Origin: Aquila chrysaetos chrysaetos
Taxonomy: Eukaryota; Chordata; Aves; Accipitriformes; Accipitridae
Assembly (NCBI RefSeq): GCF_900496995.4
Contig: NC_044018.1
Coordinates: 10,192,501 to 10,256,500, forward strand
Length of the DNA stretch: 64,000 nt
Direction: 5' to 3'
Shown here: positions 51,301 to 62,631 of the stretch, piece by piece
Position numbering within the stretch: position 1 is the stretch's first letter
How the letters are laid out: each line of letters begins with the position of its first letter
Program-made: the position numbers and the translations under genes
Notes under the pieces: generated by a model
Seen by the model: the letters and a program-made list of their open reading frames with translations, nothing else
The model's database searches: none
Told to the model about the DNA's origin: nothing

Positions 51301-54300
51301 TACCACTGAGTCTTTGCTGTCAGAGACTCCACTGACTTCCGTACTAGTGTTTACATGATTTGGCGGAAGAAATTTTATCCTGCAATTAATCATGAAGAGA
51401 CCAGTATTTCTGAATGCACTTTAGTATATATTAAACTCTACATGATCATATTTGGATCTGTTTATGTGTAGAGTGCAGGTCAAATTCAGTTGCTGTCTTT
51501 TTATATAAATTATACTGTAAAGCTGCAGGCAGTTTCAAAGAGTTTGTAATGAGCTATGGCTTCGATGTCTGGTAATGTAAATGAATGAGGAGATCAGCCT
51601 TTGCCCGACTGTGACCCTAGTGCTGCTTGTGGGTCACAGGTGAATGGGTTTGCTTTCTATGTAGCACATCTCACCTGTGCAAAACAAAGACACCCCCCCC
51701 AAAAAAAAAATCCCTTATTCATCTGTAATGACAGATCAGTTTTGTAGTGGTGGTACTTTAGTCTCTATTTCAGCTATAAGGTAAAACTCCAAGAAAAATA
51801 AAGCCATCACAGTATCTTTGGCCTGTTGCCATACTTGCTATGCTAGGCAGTTCAGCTAGGTGACTAAGAATGGAACCTTCAGCATCTTCTTCGGGAAGGT
51901 TAAAAAGGAAACTGCTACCTTGGTAATAAAGAATAAATCTGGCAATTAATTTTTCAGTAGCGTAACAGAACACTGGAGAAGAGAAGATATAAATCAGAAT
52001 TTAAAGTGGTCAATTTGACAAAAATGTGTTTTGTCCCCAAAGATTTAAAATTCTCACTATACAGCACATGCAGATGGTTATTTAAAGCATCAGCAATTGA
52101 TAAAGAAACCTGCTATATTTAAAGAAAGAACAAGGTGAAATTCTATTTCCTCTCCTCAGTTTTGCCACTGATTTTAATAAACTCAAGCTTCTACATATGC
52201 TGTTTTGTCCAATTCTCTTTTGCCTTATGCTGTGCAAAGTAATGAAAGACAGAGCATGGAGTGCTCCTCGATCAAAATCGTGGCCTTTTCCGATGATGGC
52301 AGAAAGCATAACTCAGTGGAGAGTGTTAGACCAGAGAACTAGATTCTTCCAGCTGCTGGATTCACTTCATGTCGTGCCAGCCAGCAGCAGCCCCCCTGTC
52401 GCTCTGACATCCAGTGGGGATCAATGCCGGGAGTTGCTGAGCCACAGCTGGTTTCCTTTGCTGTCAGCTTGCACTCCTTGTGCAAAGAGGAGCCCAAACA
52501 GAGACTTACAAGGCTTTTCAGGACAGGTAGCAATTAGAAGCATTGATTGAGCGCTGTGAGATAGCACTGCATTGCAAAATATTTTGCATATGTTTTGTGC
52601 TACAGTCCACAGCACTGGTAGCATGGGGTCACGTTCTCTGCTGGAATAAACTGACATAGCTCTTTGCAGTCAGTGGTGTGGCACTGGTTTACAGCACCAG
52701 GGAAACTAAGAAAATAATTCTGAAAACTTCTTATAATCCATCAATTTTGAACGATAGAGATGAAAGGTGGAAAAATATTACGTTTGCCTAAGTGGGTTTT
52801 TCACTCCTTAAAATAAAAAGGATGCTGGACAGTATTGTTAAATAATTTGGATCTGTTTACTGCAGGTAGTTATTCTAGATATTAAATTTAACATTTCCAT
52901 GGACTAATGAAGATAGAAACCTACATTTTCCTTTATACTTCTGTTAAAATAGTATCATTCAAAATGAATATACACAAGAGTAAAGAAAAAGGACTACGTT
53001 ATACTGAATGCCATCCTAATGCCATTATAGTAGCTAGTGAAGTAGGAATCCATTAGGTGATTTTAGTTTTACTCTAAAGATAAGTGTTATTTTAGTATTC
53101 TCTGAAGCGTCATACTTATTTGAACATTTCGGTCTTGGTCTATATCACAGTTCTAACTAAAATACTGGGATGGATTTTCAAAAGAAATCAGGACTGACCT
53201 AACAGGTTAAAAGTTTTAGCTTGGATTCAGTAGGAGGATCGAGCACTTGAGAAAATGTCACCCATTGATCTGTCCAGTTGCTGTGAAGTACAAATTCTGT
53301 ATTGTTACTTGTGCTACTGTATAACTGCCCCTCCAGTTATACTGTCAGCTGCTTGCATTTTCCCCTTTCCCCCTCTTAACATTGTAATGTGCTCCTTGTC
53401 ATTTTCTCGTACTTTTAAAATAATTCTTTTTATTCCCGGTCTGTGGAATAACATGGTTGTCTTCCTTGGCCAGCTGCCTTGCTTTGCTCCAAACTTCGGC
53501 TCTCCTTTGTTTGCTCTCAGTCCCTCTTTCTCTATTTGTACCTGTTTAAACTTCCCAAAGTTTTGAAGTGCTGTTTTCAGTAGGTGTGACTGTTAGACTT
53601 GCCTACTGCGGCGCAGCACTCATTTATCATACGCCAACTGGATCAATTCCTGTGAAGTGATAGTCAGCCATTTTTGTTCTCTTCAACACTCATACAATTG
53701 CCACTGTTCTCTCTTTACCTCCTATGCTATATCTACCCAGTCTTGATGATGTGCAGAACATCATTATTTTGTTTTTCTTTCATTGTTAAACTGTACAAAT
53801 GCAAGTTGTTAAAGTATACTATTTGCTGAAATTGCTTTTAGTTGTTTCATTCAGTAAGAAAGTTCTATGCCTCAGTTTCAAGACTGAATTTTCCCCATGT
53901 TAAATTGGAAGATGTTAGATCTGGCCAAACATGAAAAGGTCTTGATACTGATATGCTTTTCAGTAAAGAATTACCTTAAGGAACAATATACTCCGTGTGC
54001 GTTCTTCCTGGAGAGACTCGTATGTCACATGTCTCAGGCTGATGGTGCAAGATAATTCACATACCAGTGAAGCACATTTGCCCTTGCAAAACTGAGTGAT
54101 GCTATTTCAGATCATAGGTGAAGTGAGTATTTGTAAGGGAAACATGCAAGGTAGACATGGGCAGGCTTTGCCTGCTAGTCAGGCGAAGCAAGGAAAATAG
54201 ACTTTTTGGAGAGTCAAAGTAGGTTTTGGGCGGGCCTAGACTGATTTTTGCAACCTAGCCTTTTTTTTGTGGTGTAAGCTCAGCAAATCAGCAAGATAAT

Positions 54301-54471
54301 GGAAATTGCAAGATTTTCTGTACGTTGCTTGGACAGACATTATTGGTACAGTGATCCCATCCAGAGGCTCAGACTGAATGTGGAGCCCTTTCAGGTAGAC
54401 GTGCACACCTAGGTGCATGCTTTTTCCTGAAGGTCTTGGGACTTCATTTTCTCAACCACCAGATCTTCGAG

Positions 54472-54515
54472 TAGAATCATAGAATCATTTAGGTAGAATC
54501 ATAGAATCATTTAGG
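54472..54515. repeat. Duplicated CR1 3' terminus, 22-bp tandem
   Basis: The terminal block of the CR1 (TAGAATCATAGAATCAT plus TTAGG) is present twice in perfect tandem at 54472-54493 and 54494-54515. CR1 normally ends with two to four 8-bp repeats and no target-site duplication. Here the duplication includes 5 bp of inner sequence. Confidence 0.95.
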
Positions 54516-54830
54516 TTGGAAAAGACCTTTAAGATCATTGAGTCCAACCGTTAATTTAACACCGCCAAGTCCACCATTAAACCATGTCCCTAAGCGCCAT
54601 GTCTACATGTCTTTTAAATACCTCCAGGGATGGTGACTTAACCACTCCCCTGGGCAGCCTGTTCCAATGCTTGACAACCCTTTTGGTGAAGAAATTTTTC
54701 CCAATATCCAGTATAAACCTCCCCTGGTGCAACTTGAAGCCATTTCCTCTCATCTTTATCACTTGTTACTTGGGAGAAGACACCGACACCCACCTCGCTA
54801 CAACCTCCTTTCAGGTAGTTGAAGAATACA
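54472..54830 (-). mobile_element. Young avian CR1 LINE, 3' fragment, antisense
   Basis: This is the best-preserved transposon in the window. On the minus strand the frame 54762-54577 encodes the C-terminal tail of the CR1 polymerase, with [30 protein letters not shown] and the final ALRDMV followed by a stop. Then come the short 3' UTR (+ strand 'gagtccaaccgttaatt' near 54540, 'aagaccttt' near 54522) and the ATGATTCTA-type terminal repeats at the left end. The copy is truncated on its 5' side at about 54830. The near-intact tail identifies the genome as avian and dates the insertion later than the other CR1 copies. Confidence 0.96.
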
Positions 54831-57800
54831 TGAACTCTGTTTCCTCTCATGGTTTATGAAGTCTCTGCCAATGCAAGGTTACTTCATTGCTTTCTTCCTA
54901 ATCCCTCTTTTTATCACTTTTTTTCCTACAATGCCAGAGAGGTGTGCACCTGGTATGGAAAGGCTGAGCCCAGTTATGTTGACAACTGCTCTGGTGGCCT
55001 GTCTTTGCTGTTACTCTGGAATGACCAGAGACCTCAGCAGCCCAGGAAAAGTAACGTGTTCAGGGGTTCCCACTACACTGGTGTTACTGGTTTTGTTTGG
55101 TACCTGTTTGCTTGTATGTAGTCTAACTATTTCAGGCTATGTTTAGTGATTCTTCCTTAATAAGCTGTGGTAGAGCTGATTCATTTTGAGGTTACTGGAA
55201 GAGGGGAGAATTGCTGGAAGATTTTGAAAGGCTGCCAGTACTGAAATTACTTGTTATTTTGCAAGTGTAGATGTGCACACCTAGGCATGAAATTACTTCA
55301 AAACTGGGGAAAAAAATGGGTAAAGCCTAGATAAAAGCCTAACTTCTGGTAAAGTAAGGGCATACCATTGTTTTCTTCTGCTCTGTGGTTACTTGTCTCA
55401 TACAGAGTATTCTGCAAAGTAAAATGGTGTGCTGAGTGGGATACCTGGTGTGTTGGAATGACCTTACTTGAGTTTTACAACCAACTGAGCTACATAAGCA
55501 TGGTGTTACAGGTCTTTTTTGTTGTTGTTGTTTTATACTTTTTATACTCATTCCTGAATTAGTTCTCTTTTGAGTTTTATACTTGTTCCTGTATCAAGAT
55601 ATATTTTATATAGCAGTCAGCCTTAGCAAGGAAGTCCCTTCCAGTTTTGTTTGTGTGGGCAGGTGAAGAAGGGAATTCACAGAGCCTTTCACTTGGCTTC
55701 AGCATGTCCAGAAAACAAGAAACGTAATAGGAACAATCAGCTTCCCATAGGCTCAGATGTCTTTGCTTCTGCTCCTTGAGGTCACTTTATGATGGAAATT
55801 TAGATCTGCTCCTATACGGTGATGGTTCTCTAACCTCTACCCTGCCAAGTTTTTTTTTTTTATTTTGTTTTACTTTTTTTTTTAATAATATGATATTGAA
55901 AATTCTTATAAATTGCACTTTCTGTAGTTATTCAGCTTACTGACTGTAAAACGCAGTCATTCAAATACAGAAAACTTTTCTGTCTATGTTATGTAGAATA
56001 CCCATATAAGATTTGCATGTTAAAGTGATTCTGGATGCATATGTTGGTGTAGAACTGCATAACAAAACACTGTTTAATGGTGTTTGCCTTGCCAAAATTG
56101 GAGACAACCAAAAAATTATACTTCAAAGTTTGTACTGTTATCTCATCATACCTTGGTAATAGTTACTTTAATCAGTTAGAGGGAAGCAAGACTGGGAATG
56201 CAAAATAAAAAGAAGTCTCTCACAGATATCTTATTTAAGAAGTTCAGTGTGCTTCTGTATGCTTTTAATAAAAAATTGGGGTTTAGTTTTTTTCCTGTTT
56301 ATTAGTTCGTTCTGTCAGACTATGCTTGTACTAATTTAATTATAATACAGCTTCCTTTGAAAAACAGATTAGGTGTTAAACAAGTGTCCCAGCAATAGGT
56401 ATGTAGATAGCAAAGGAAATCAGTAGTTCAATTTGTAAATTAAGGTCTTGTTATTTTTCTAATAAAGAAAATAATACATATGACCACTTCAGTATCTTGA
56501 GTAAATGGTAATTTATTTGTGGAGGATACCTTTACAAAAAGTAATTGCTCCAATAAACACTAATGAGTGGTGTGTTTATCTTAAAAGTTGCATGAACAGT
56601 TCCTGAGGGTACTAGGGCCAGATTAAGGTCTAAGGGTTAATCTAAACCACAGTGCTTTAAGACCTGGTTCCTGGTGTCAGGAGGAGTTCTTCAGTATTTA
56701 TTGAACATTCTTTTATGGTTTCCATCCCATTTCTTTGGCATTTTATCACTTGCTGATACAAATTATCCAGGGTTCAATAATCAAATGAAAGATTGGGTGA
56801 AGCATTCAGGCTTTAAGCAATGTATCTTTAGGGGATGTATTTTCTAACACTTTTCCCCATACTAGACCCACAAACCTGAAATCTCAGGTTTTAAGCTTAC
56901 AGTTGTATTTAAACATTTTCAGATGGCATCAGTCAATTGTAAGGAATTATTGTGTTTTGCTATAAGAACAAAAACAATCAAATGATTATTTAATTTCCAG
57001 ATTAGACTTCTGACTACGGATGCCAGTTTAACAGGTAGTCCTTCTAAGTAATTTAATTGTGGGGTTGCTTTCTGTCTGTCACTACATGAAGGCAAAGATA
57101 AAACTTTCTCCAGGTTGCCCCATCTGAACCATAGTTACTCAGCCACAACCGCTGCTGCTCCTTCCACCAGTGTTTGTATGTATTTGTAGTGGAAAAAGGA
57201 GGTGGGGCATAAAATCTAAAACACTTGGCCCTATATGTTCGCTGCGCTTATGGTATTTGATGGAGATGCAGTGGACTTAATGTGACCCTGAGCTAGCTCT
57301 CCTGAACTATTTGGTTGGCTGTACTTGATGCTTTGTGCCTTCTCTTTTCATATGCTTTGGTATCATCACTGACCTTTCAGTATCTTCTCTCTCTTTGCTT
57401 TTCTTTCTCTTGCTACTTTCTGTTACAATACTGCATTTTCATGTGTTTAAACTTGTTATTTTCCTCACTGTTAACATTAAGCTGTATGATGATTTGTCAC
57501 ACAGCTGAAATGAGCAGCATCTTCAGAGGAAGAGGTGAATCTTTTTCTAGTCCCCTGGTTCAGTCTCCAGATACTTACTTGTCCTTATCCTGTAAAAGGT
57601 CCAATTCTGAAAATTCTTGACCACAAGAGTCTATACAGGTGGTTCATTAGAGTTTGTCCTTAGATATCCTGGTGCTACCTCCTAGAGTAAATGACCCAGG
57701 GAAGAAGAAAATACAGTGCGGGTAGGGCAGTGGTTTTTACCTCCCTTTCTTTCACAGCATATGATTACAAGTCACCTTTTTACTCAGTTTCTTACTTGTT

Positions 57801-60446
57801 CATGATTAATTTGGAGACCTTGTGTATGAGCAGACGCTGGGACAGACTTTAAAGTCACTCCATGACAAGTGGACAGGAGTCCATATGTACGTACTGAGCT
57901 CAAATGTACAGTCATCTGTTGTGACCAGAGTAGTTGGGATTTTGGACACGCAAGCATTCCCTTGTGAAATTAGGGAAGTACAAAGGCATGCAGAAATTAC
58001 ATGCACAAATTTAAGGGTAGTGTTGGAAATTCTAGCCTCCAGTATCTTTTTGAATCATCCAGTAAAAAGGAGTCTATGATTTTTGGAGGCTTTTTAATGA
58101 AAGGCTAAATTTTATGAATCTCCAGTCTAAAGTCTGTTCATATAACTGATATGCTTTTTTTTTTCTGCCCAAGAATTTCCCTTGCATACACAGCAGAAAA
58201 ACAAAACAAACAGAATTCTCTGTTATTTCCCTGAAAACCAAAGTCCTCTTTCCTAGCAAGATTAACTTGTCAACTAATCTCACAGCAAACACTTTATTTT
58301 AATCTATCATTGTTTTCTGACTGTGGGTTTAACAGAGGTCAGAAAAAGAGATTCATTAAAGTGATGGTGCATTTGTTTTTCTGAAAGCACATCAGAAGAT
58401 GAGTGCTTTGCCAAAGAAAATAAAGAAATACAGTATTTCTTTTAATACGCTTCAGCTAAATAAAGTCCTAAAATCACATGCTTTGGGCCAGCTGGGGTGT
58501 TTGCAGCATAATGTACAAGTCGTATAATTTCTACTATCTGAAAACTGCTTAAATGAGCTCTCCTTCAGCCATGCCATTTATTCCACACCTGAGGTGAAGT
58601 GACTCTGGTCCCTTCCCTGATGTAGAGCCATTGGAGAGCTGACTGCCAGTGTGTTTGTGCAAGTCTTTTTGCTTATACAAAAAACCCATTTAAGCTTCTC
58701 CACCCAAGAAATTAATGTTGATTTTGGATAATCCTGGGCAATTTTATTCTTTAAAATAAATAAATAAATCTTCTAAACCTGTGACGCAGTCCAGCTCTCA
58801 CATATTTTGGACTATTAGAAATGTAGCATTTGTGTTGGGGAAACGTGAACTGACACGAGGCATGGGCAATTTTATATTTGTCCAGAAGTAGAATAGTATG
58901 CGTATCTCAATATAGGGTTACACGACGTTGGAGTTTCACCTGACAAGAGTGCAGGGTCAGATGGTGATGAGGAGAGTTTTGCGTGTGGATTGCCAGACCC
59001 CACACTGCATGCTCATCCTCCAGTGTGGCTTCTCTAGGAGTAGTGCCAATGTGATTTGGTTTGGCAACAAACCAGTATTTCAGAAAAAAAGGAAAAGTTG
59101 TATTAAACAGCTGAAACAATTCTCTGGGGTCAGCATTGGCTGTCGGGACTCACTTTCAGTCTAAGAGAGATTGTATGTGTATGTAACATAGGCCAGTAGA
59201 TGTGGAATCTGAGCATCCTTGCTGTAAGCGGTGCTGAGCGGGGCTGCACTGAGGATGCTTTGGCCCAGTGCAGCAGAATGTGTCTCTGCGATCATCATCA
59301 ATCATAACTAACCCATCCAATTAAAAATCGCTTCTGCAAGCTCTGTTCTCCCCTGCTCCCTTAAGGAAACACTAGTGCACAGGTTTGAGTTGAGTATGCT
59401 CAAGCCCTAAACTCAAGTATGGGCAAATGCGAGGAGGAAAAAGCCCTTATTTTCACTCTGCTCTTAATCCCCACCCATATCCTTCCTCAGGGTTCTTGCT
59501 TTGGCAACAAAACTGGTTCTGAATAGGCACATCTCTGCTGAAATCAATAATAGCTATGAATATGTTGCACTGAATCTCTATGCTGTTATTTACTAGGTAA
59601 CTAAATATTAAATTAGATATCTAATGTCTTAATAACTAAAATAATTGACTGTATTTGTCTAACGTAGTTATCTACTTTAACTTGGAAAATGTTGACAGTG
59701 GGCTAGACTGTCTTTGCTGTATTGTTTAATAACATTGCAGCAATGTTCAGCATCTCTCGTAGTAGATATTGAATTTGTGTAGTGAAAAGCAGCCGTTAAC
59801 CTCATGAGATTGAACAATATAAATAAAAATTTGTTTTGTTTCCTGCTTGGTTTCTGGGGTCTTGTGAACCATGAGAAGTTCTCTAGAAGATTTATACACC
59901 TACTTTATCTCCTTTTCCCTTGCTCTAACCTGGAAATAAGTTGAAATTCTTGTAAAACCACTTATTTTCAAGAATTAAAGCTACGAATAGAATGTCAAAC
60001 TTTAAAGGACAAGCTGATAAATCACTGGAGATGGCAATGCCTGAGTAAAACAGTATGGAAATGATAGCAAATGTTTACAAGGGAAAATTGACCTGCTTAA
60101 CCCAACACACAGTAATATACATATACCCAACATAACATGCTCTTTCACTTGTTGGTGTATCCAGTGGGCTGTCATATTTCTTGTATGCTGGTTTTTCTGT
60201 GTGTTATATATACACTTAATTAGACTTGCGATGTAGACAACCCACTCCTGCATGAATTTAAGCTGCTATGTAAATAAATAAATAAAAAGTAGGAAAGGCA
60301 GCTTTTGCTAAAAATAGAAACTAAGTTTAAAAACAATGTTTTGGCGTTAGGCCTTTATTTAGGGTTTTGGAAAATATAACAAGCTCTTTGTTTTCCATCA
60401 CTTGCAGAAAGCCTGATAAGCAAAATATTACTTCTCTATCTAATTT

Positions 60447-60474
60447 AATTCCTATCTAATAATTCCTATCTAAT
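60447..60474. repeat. 14-bp tandem duplication
   Basis: AATTCCTATCTAAT occurs twice in succession (60447-60460 and 60461-60474). A related 'ctatctaatt' lies just upstream at about 60436. Confidence 0.9.
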
Positions 60475-61572
60475 TTTGCATTCCTTGAGTGTGTTTTAGT
60501 AAACCCCTTTTTCATTTAGAGTAAACTACTATAAATTACAATGGGATATGATCATTAGTAGTTTTAGTAGAAATACTAGTTTAACTAAAGAACTTATTTG
60601 TTGTGACCTCTGTGGTAATAGTTTAAGCTTAGAGAAAAGCCATCAGAACACATTCTTGAACAATTATTTTGCTTTGAAAGGCTCTGTTTCATACAGGTGA
60701 TCAAAAAGGCAATATAGTGCCAGCCCACTTCGGCTACCAATTAATACTATCACTGTCAAACCCCCAGTAACTTCACTACTGTAGTGTCAGTAATTTTTAG
60801 CATTCGAGGTTACTGACCAATTGCCATCAAATTTACTACATGTGGATTAAAAGACGAATCAGCCTTCATAATTTGATAAGCTATGTTCACAGTCATAGGC
60901 AGTTAACTCCATAGTTATCACTTTCTCTAAGCAGGTGCAAAACCAGCTACATCTGAAATGGACCTACAGTGCTATCTGACTTTCTCTCACAGTAGTTTTT
61001 CAATGCATTTAAGTCTTTTTAATCTATGTGTTTTTACAGTATCTCTGCCTGCCAGATACTTTCTTTCACATCTATTTTTCACATAGGGAACTGATGCAGA
61101 GAACATCAAAAGAAACCAAGTGGGAAGTTAAACACCTAATACTTGGTGGGCTGGTCAGGGCTGTGTGCGCACTACCTCTGTTAGCTGCTCCTGAATTGTT
61201 AGAGGTGGGTGGTTTTTGCCAGTAACCTATATGCTGTCTGTAGGACCATGGCTCAGTAATGAGCCAGTCCTCATCCTGTATCTGAACCTTGCTGCTGGGA
61301 GATTTAGCTTATTTCAGACTAAAGCTGCATTGCAAGTCAACATGTAAGGAGCGTAAAAGGTCAGAGTTTTAAACTGGAGTATGAAATTGAGCCCTGAGGT
61401 AATAGCGTGGTTTTAAGAGATATTAGTACCAGTACATCTCTTTTAGATAAGCTATAGGCATATGTTCCCTCATGCTTTCTGCCTCTTTTCTGTCATTCTT
61501 TCTTTCACTATTTCTTCCTACAGCCTTTTCCATGGAGTAGTCCAGCTTCATCTGAAGTGGTGTATCCTTAAC

Positions 61573-61860
61573 ATAGCTTTTAGTTTAGCGGATAGAGCAC
61601 TTTTCTAGCTGATGAAAGAGCTGTGAATCCCCTTAGATTGGGGAACTTGAGAGCCATATCACCCACCTCATGAGCAGCGGTTAAAGATGCCCAAATTGCT
61701 GTAAATTCTTACAAGCACCAGATCATCCTTGTCTTGTTGACTGGCCAGGAAGCAAGTAGCAAAGTCCTCATCTTAAGTGATTGCCCAAGCTCCTTTAGGA
61801 GGTCCCTGGCAAAACAGGAATGAAATTGCACAATAGCCTAGAACCATGAAGCTCTAACTT
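61573..61860 (+). mobile_element. tRNA-derived SINE relic (CORE/MIR-like), candidate
   Basis: TAGTTTAGCGGATAGAGCAC at 61581-61600 fits a pol III A box (10 of 12 consensus positions) and looks like the head of MIR/CORE-SINEs. GCTGTGAATCC at 61620-61630 matches the B box GGTTCGAATCC at 8 of 11 positions, at a suitable distance. Further right, 'taagtgattgcccaagctcc' near 61775 and 'ggtccctggcaaaacaggaa' near 61801 resemble the body of such an element in the opposite orientation, so two old copies may be present. A true tRNA gene is excluded because no acceptor or anticodon arms pair. Confidence 0.4.
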
Positions 61861-62461
61861 GATCTCACTCTTTGTGGCTGGATCGACAATGATAAGAACC
61901 TGCATAAATAGGGGTAGTTTTTGTAAGTGCTAGTGCTCCATGTTGATGCATACGTATTTCATATTTTTCCTCATTTCATGGGACTTTTTTGTGCATCTTT
62001 ATCTTAAGACAGGAGATTTTAAATATCTGAAGGTTCTTAGTGTGTGATAACGTGTGATAGTTTGTCTTGAGTGAAGACGAAGTATTGCTGTTGTAGGTCC
62101 CGATCTCTCAATGTAAAGTTAGATTGATTTATGCCGATCCAATGCCTTGAGTTCAGTTTTGTTCTGAATGAACGGCATCACAATGCTAGATGATGCACCA
62201 TAAAGCTCCATGTGTTTCCACATCCTTCCCTGATTCCCCAGCTACACATGAGGCTTCACATTCTGTACATGTGATTAATCAGTCTATATTTACCAGTGGT
62301 GGTAACTTAAAATTAAATTTTTTAGTTTGGTGGGTTGGTTGGGGTTTTTTTAATTAATAAGTTTATTTATTTCAGAGTTTTCCAAAGAAGTGAAAAAAAA
62401 GAAAGAGATACTTGAAATTTCTATCATTAAAACAAAGGACTTCTTTTCTTTTATGTTTCAG

Positions 62462-62631
62462 ACACAGATATTAAGGAGCTAGAGGATGTTTTTGGACTTA
62501 ACGGACAAGTAGAGCATAAGCTGAACTTCCTCAAAAAGAATGTATCAAAAGACATAAAGCTGGTACTGATTGCTCATTCTATTGGTTGCTACATCACACT
62601 GGAGATGATGAAGCGAGCATCAGAACTTCAG
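62462..62631 (+). CDS. LDAH: LDAH coding exon 4 (nucleophile elbow)
   Basis: The exon encodes the rest of residue 110 through residue 166. The sequence runs DTDIKELEDVFGLNGQ, VEHKLNFLKK, NVSKDIKLVLIAHSIG and CYITLEMMKRASELQ. FGLNGQ.EHK and KLVLI.HSIG are diagnostic of LDAH. The segment at 147-151 is the nucleophile elbow, with Ser149 (codon 62578-62580) as the expected catalytic serine. The usual GxSxG reads AxSxG here, because codon 62572-62574 is GCT. The acceptor is ttatgtttcag|AC and the donor is CAG|gtacat. The exon enters in phase 1 and leaves in phase 0. The frame is intact, with no sign of decay. Confidence 0.96.

Larger units (their letters stand above)
40185..62461 (+). other. LDAH: LDAH intron 3 (22.3 kb)
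   Basis: The intron runs from donor gtacaa to acceptor cttttatgtttcag. No LDAH exon is missing inside, because residue 110 is split cleanly between exons 3 and 4 and the protein reads on as in the human family member. Contents: a sense CR1 relic (41535-42310), a hAT-type MITE (43876-44060), a possible hAT or other repeat end (47535-47640), a short tandem repeat (48315-48350), a young antisense CR1 (54472-54830), a 14-bp tandem repeat (60447-60474) and a tRNA-like SINE relic (61573-61860). Other stretches, including 44100-47500, 48400-54400 and 54860-60400, show nothing I can name. Open frames such as 52197-52550 and 54856-55146 look fortuitous. Confidence 0.85.

Noticed and set aside
52197..52550. 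117-residue open frame on + in intron 3
   Set aside because: No recognisable domain or splice signals tied to it; two minus frames overlap it. The length is within chance for this window.
54856..55146. 96-residue hydrophobic open frame resembling a membrane protein
   Set aside because: It begins at the edge of the CR1 copy, has an overlapping alternative frame of equal length, and its hydrophobicity follows from T-rich sequence.
61573..61650. Functional tRNA gene
   Set aside because: A and B boxes are imperfect and no cloverleaf arms pair, so a SINE relic is more likely.
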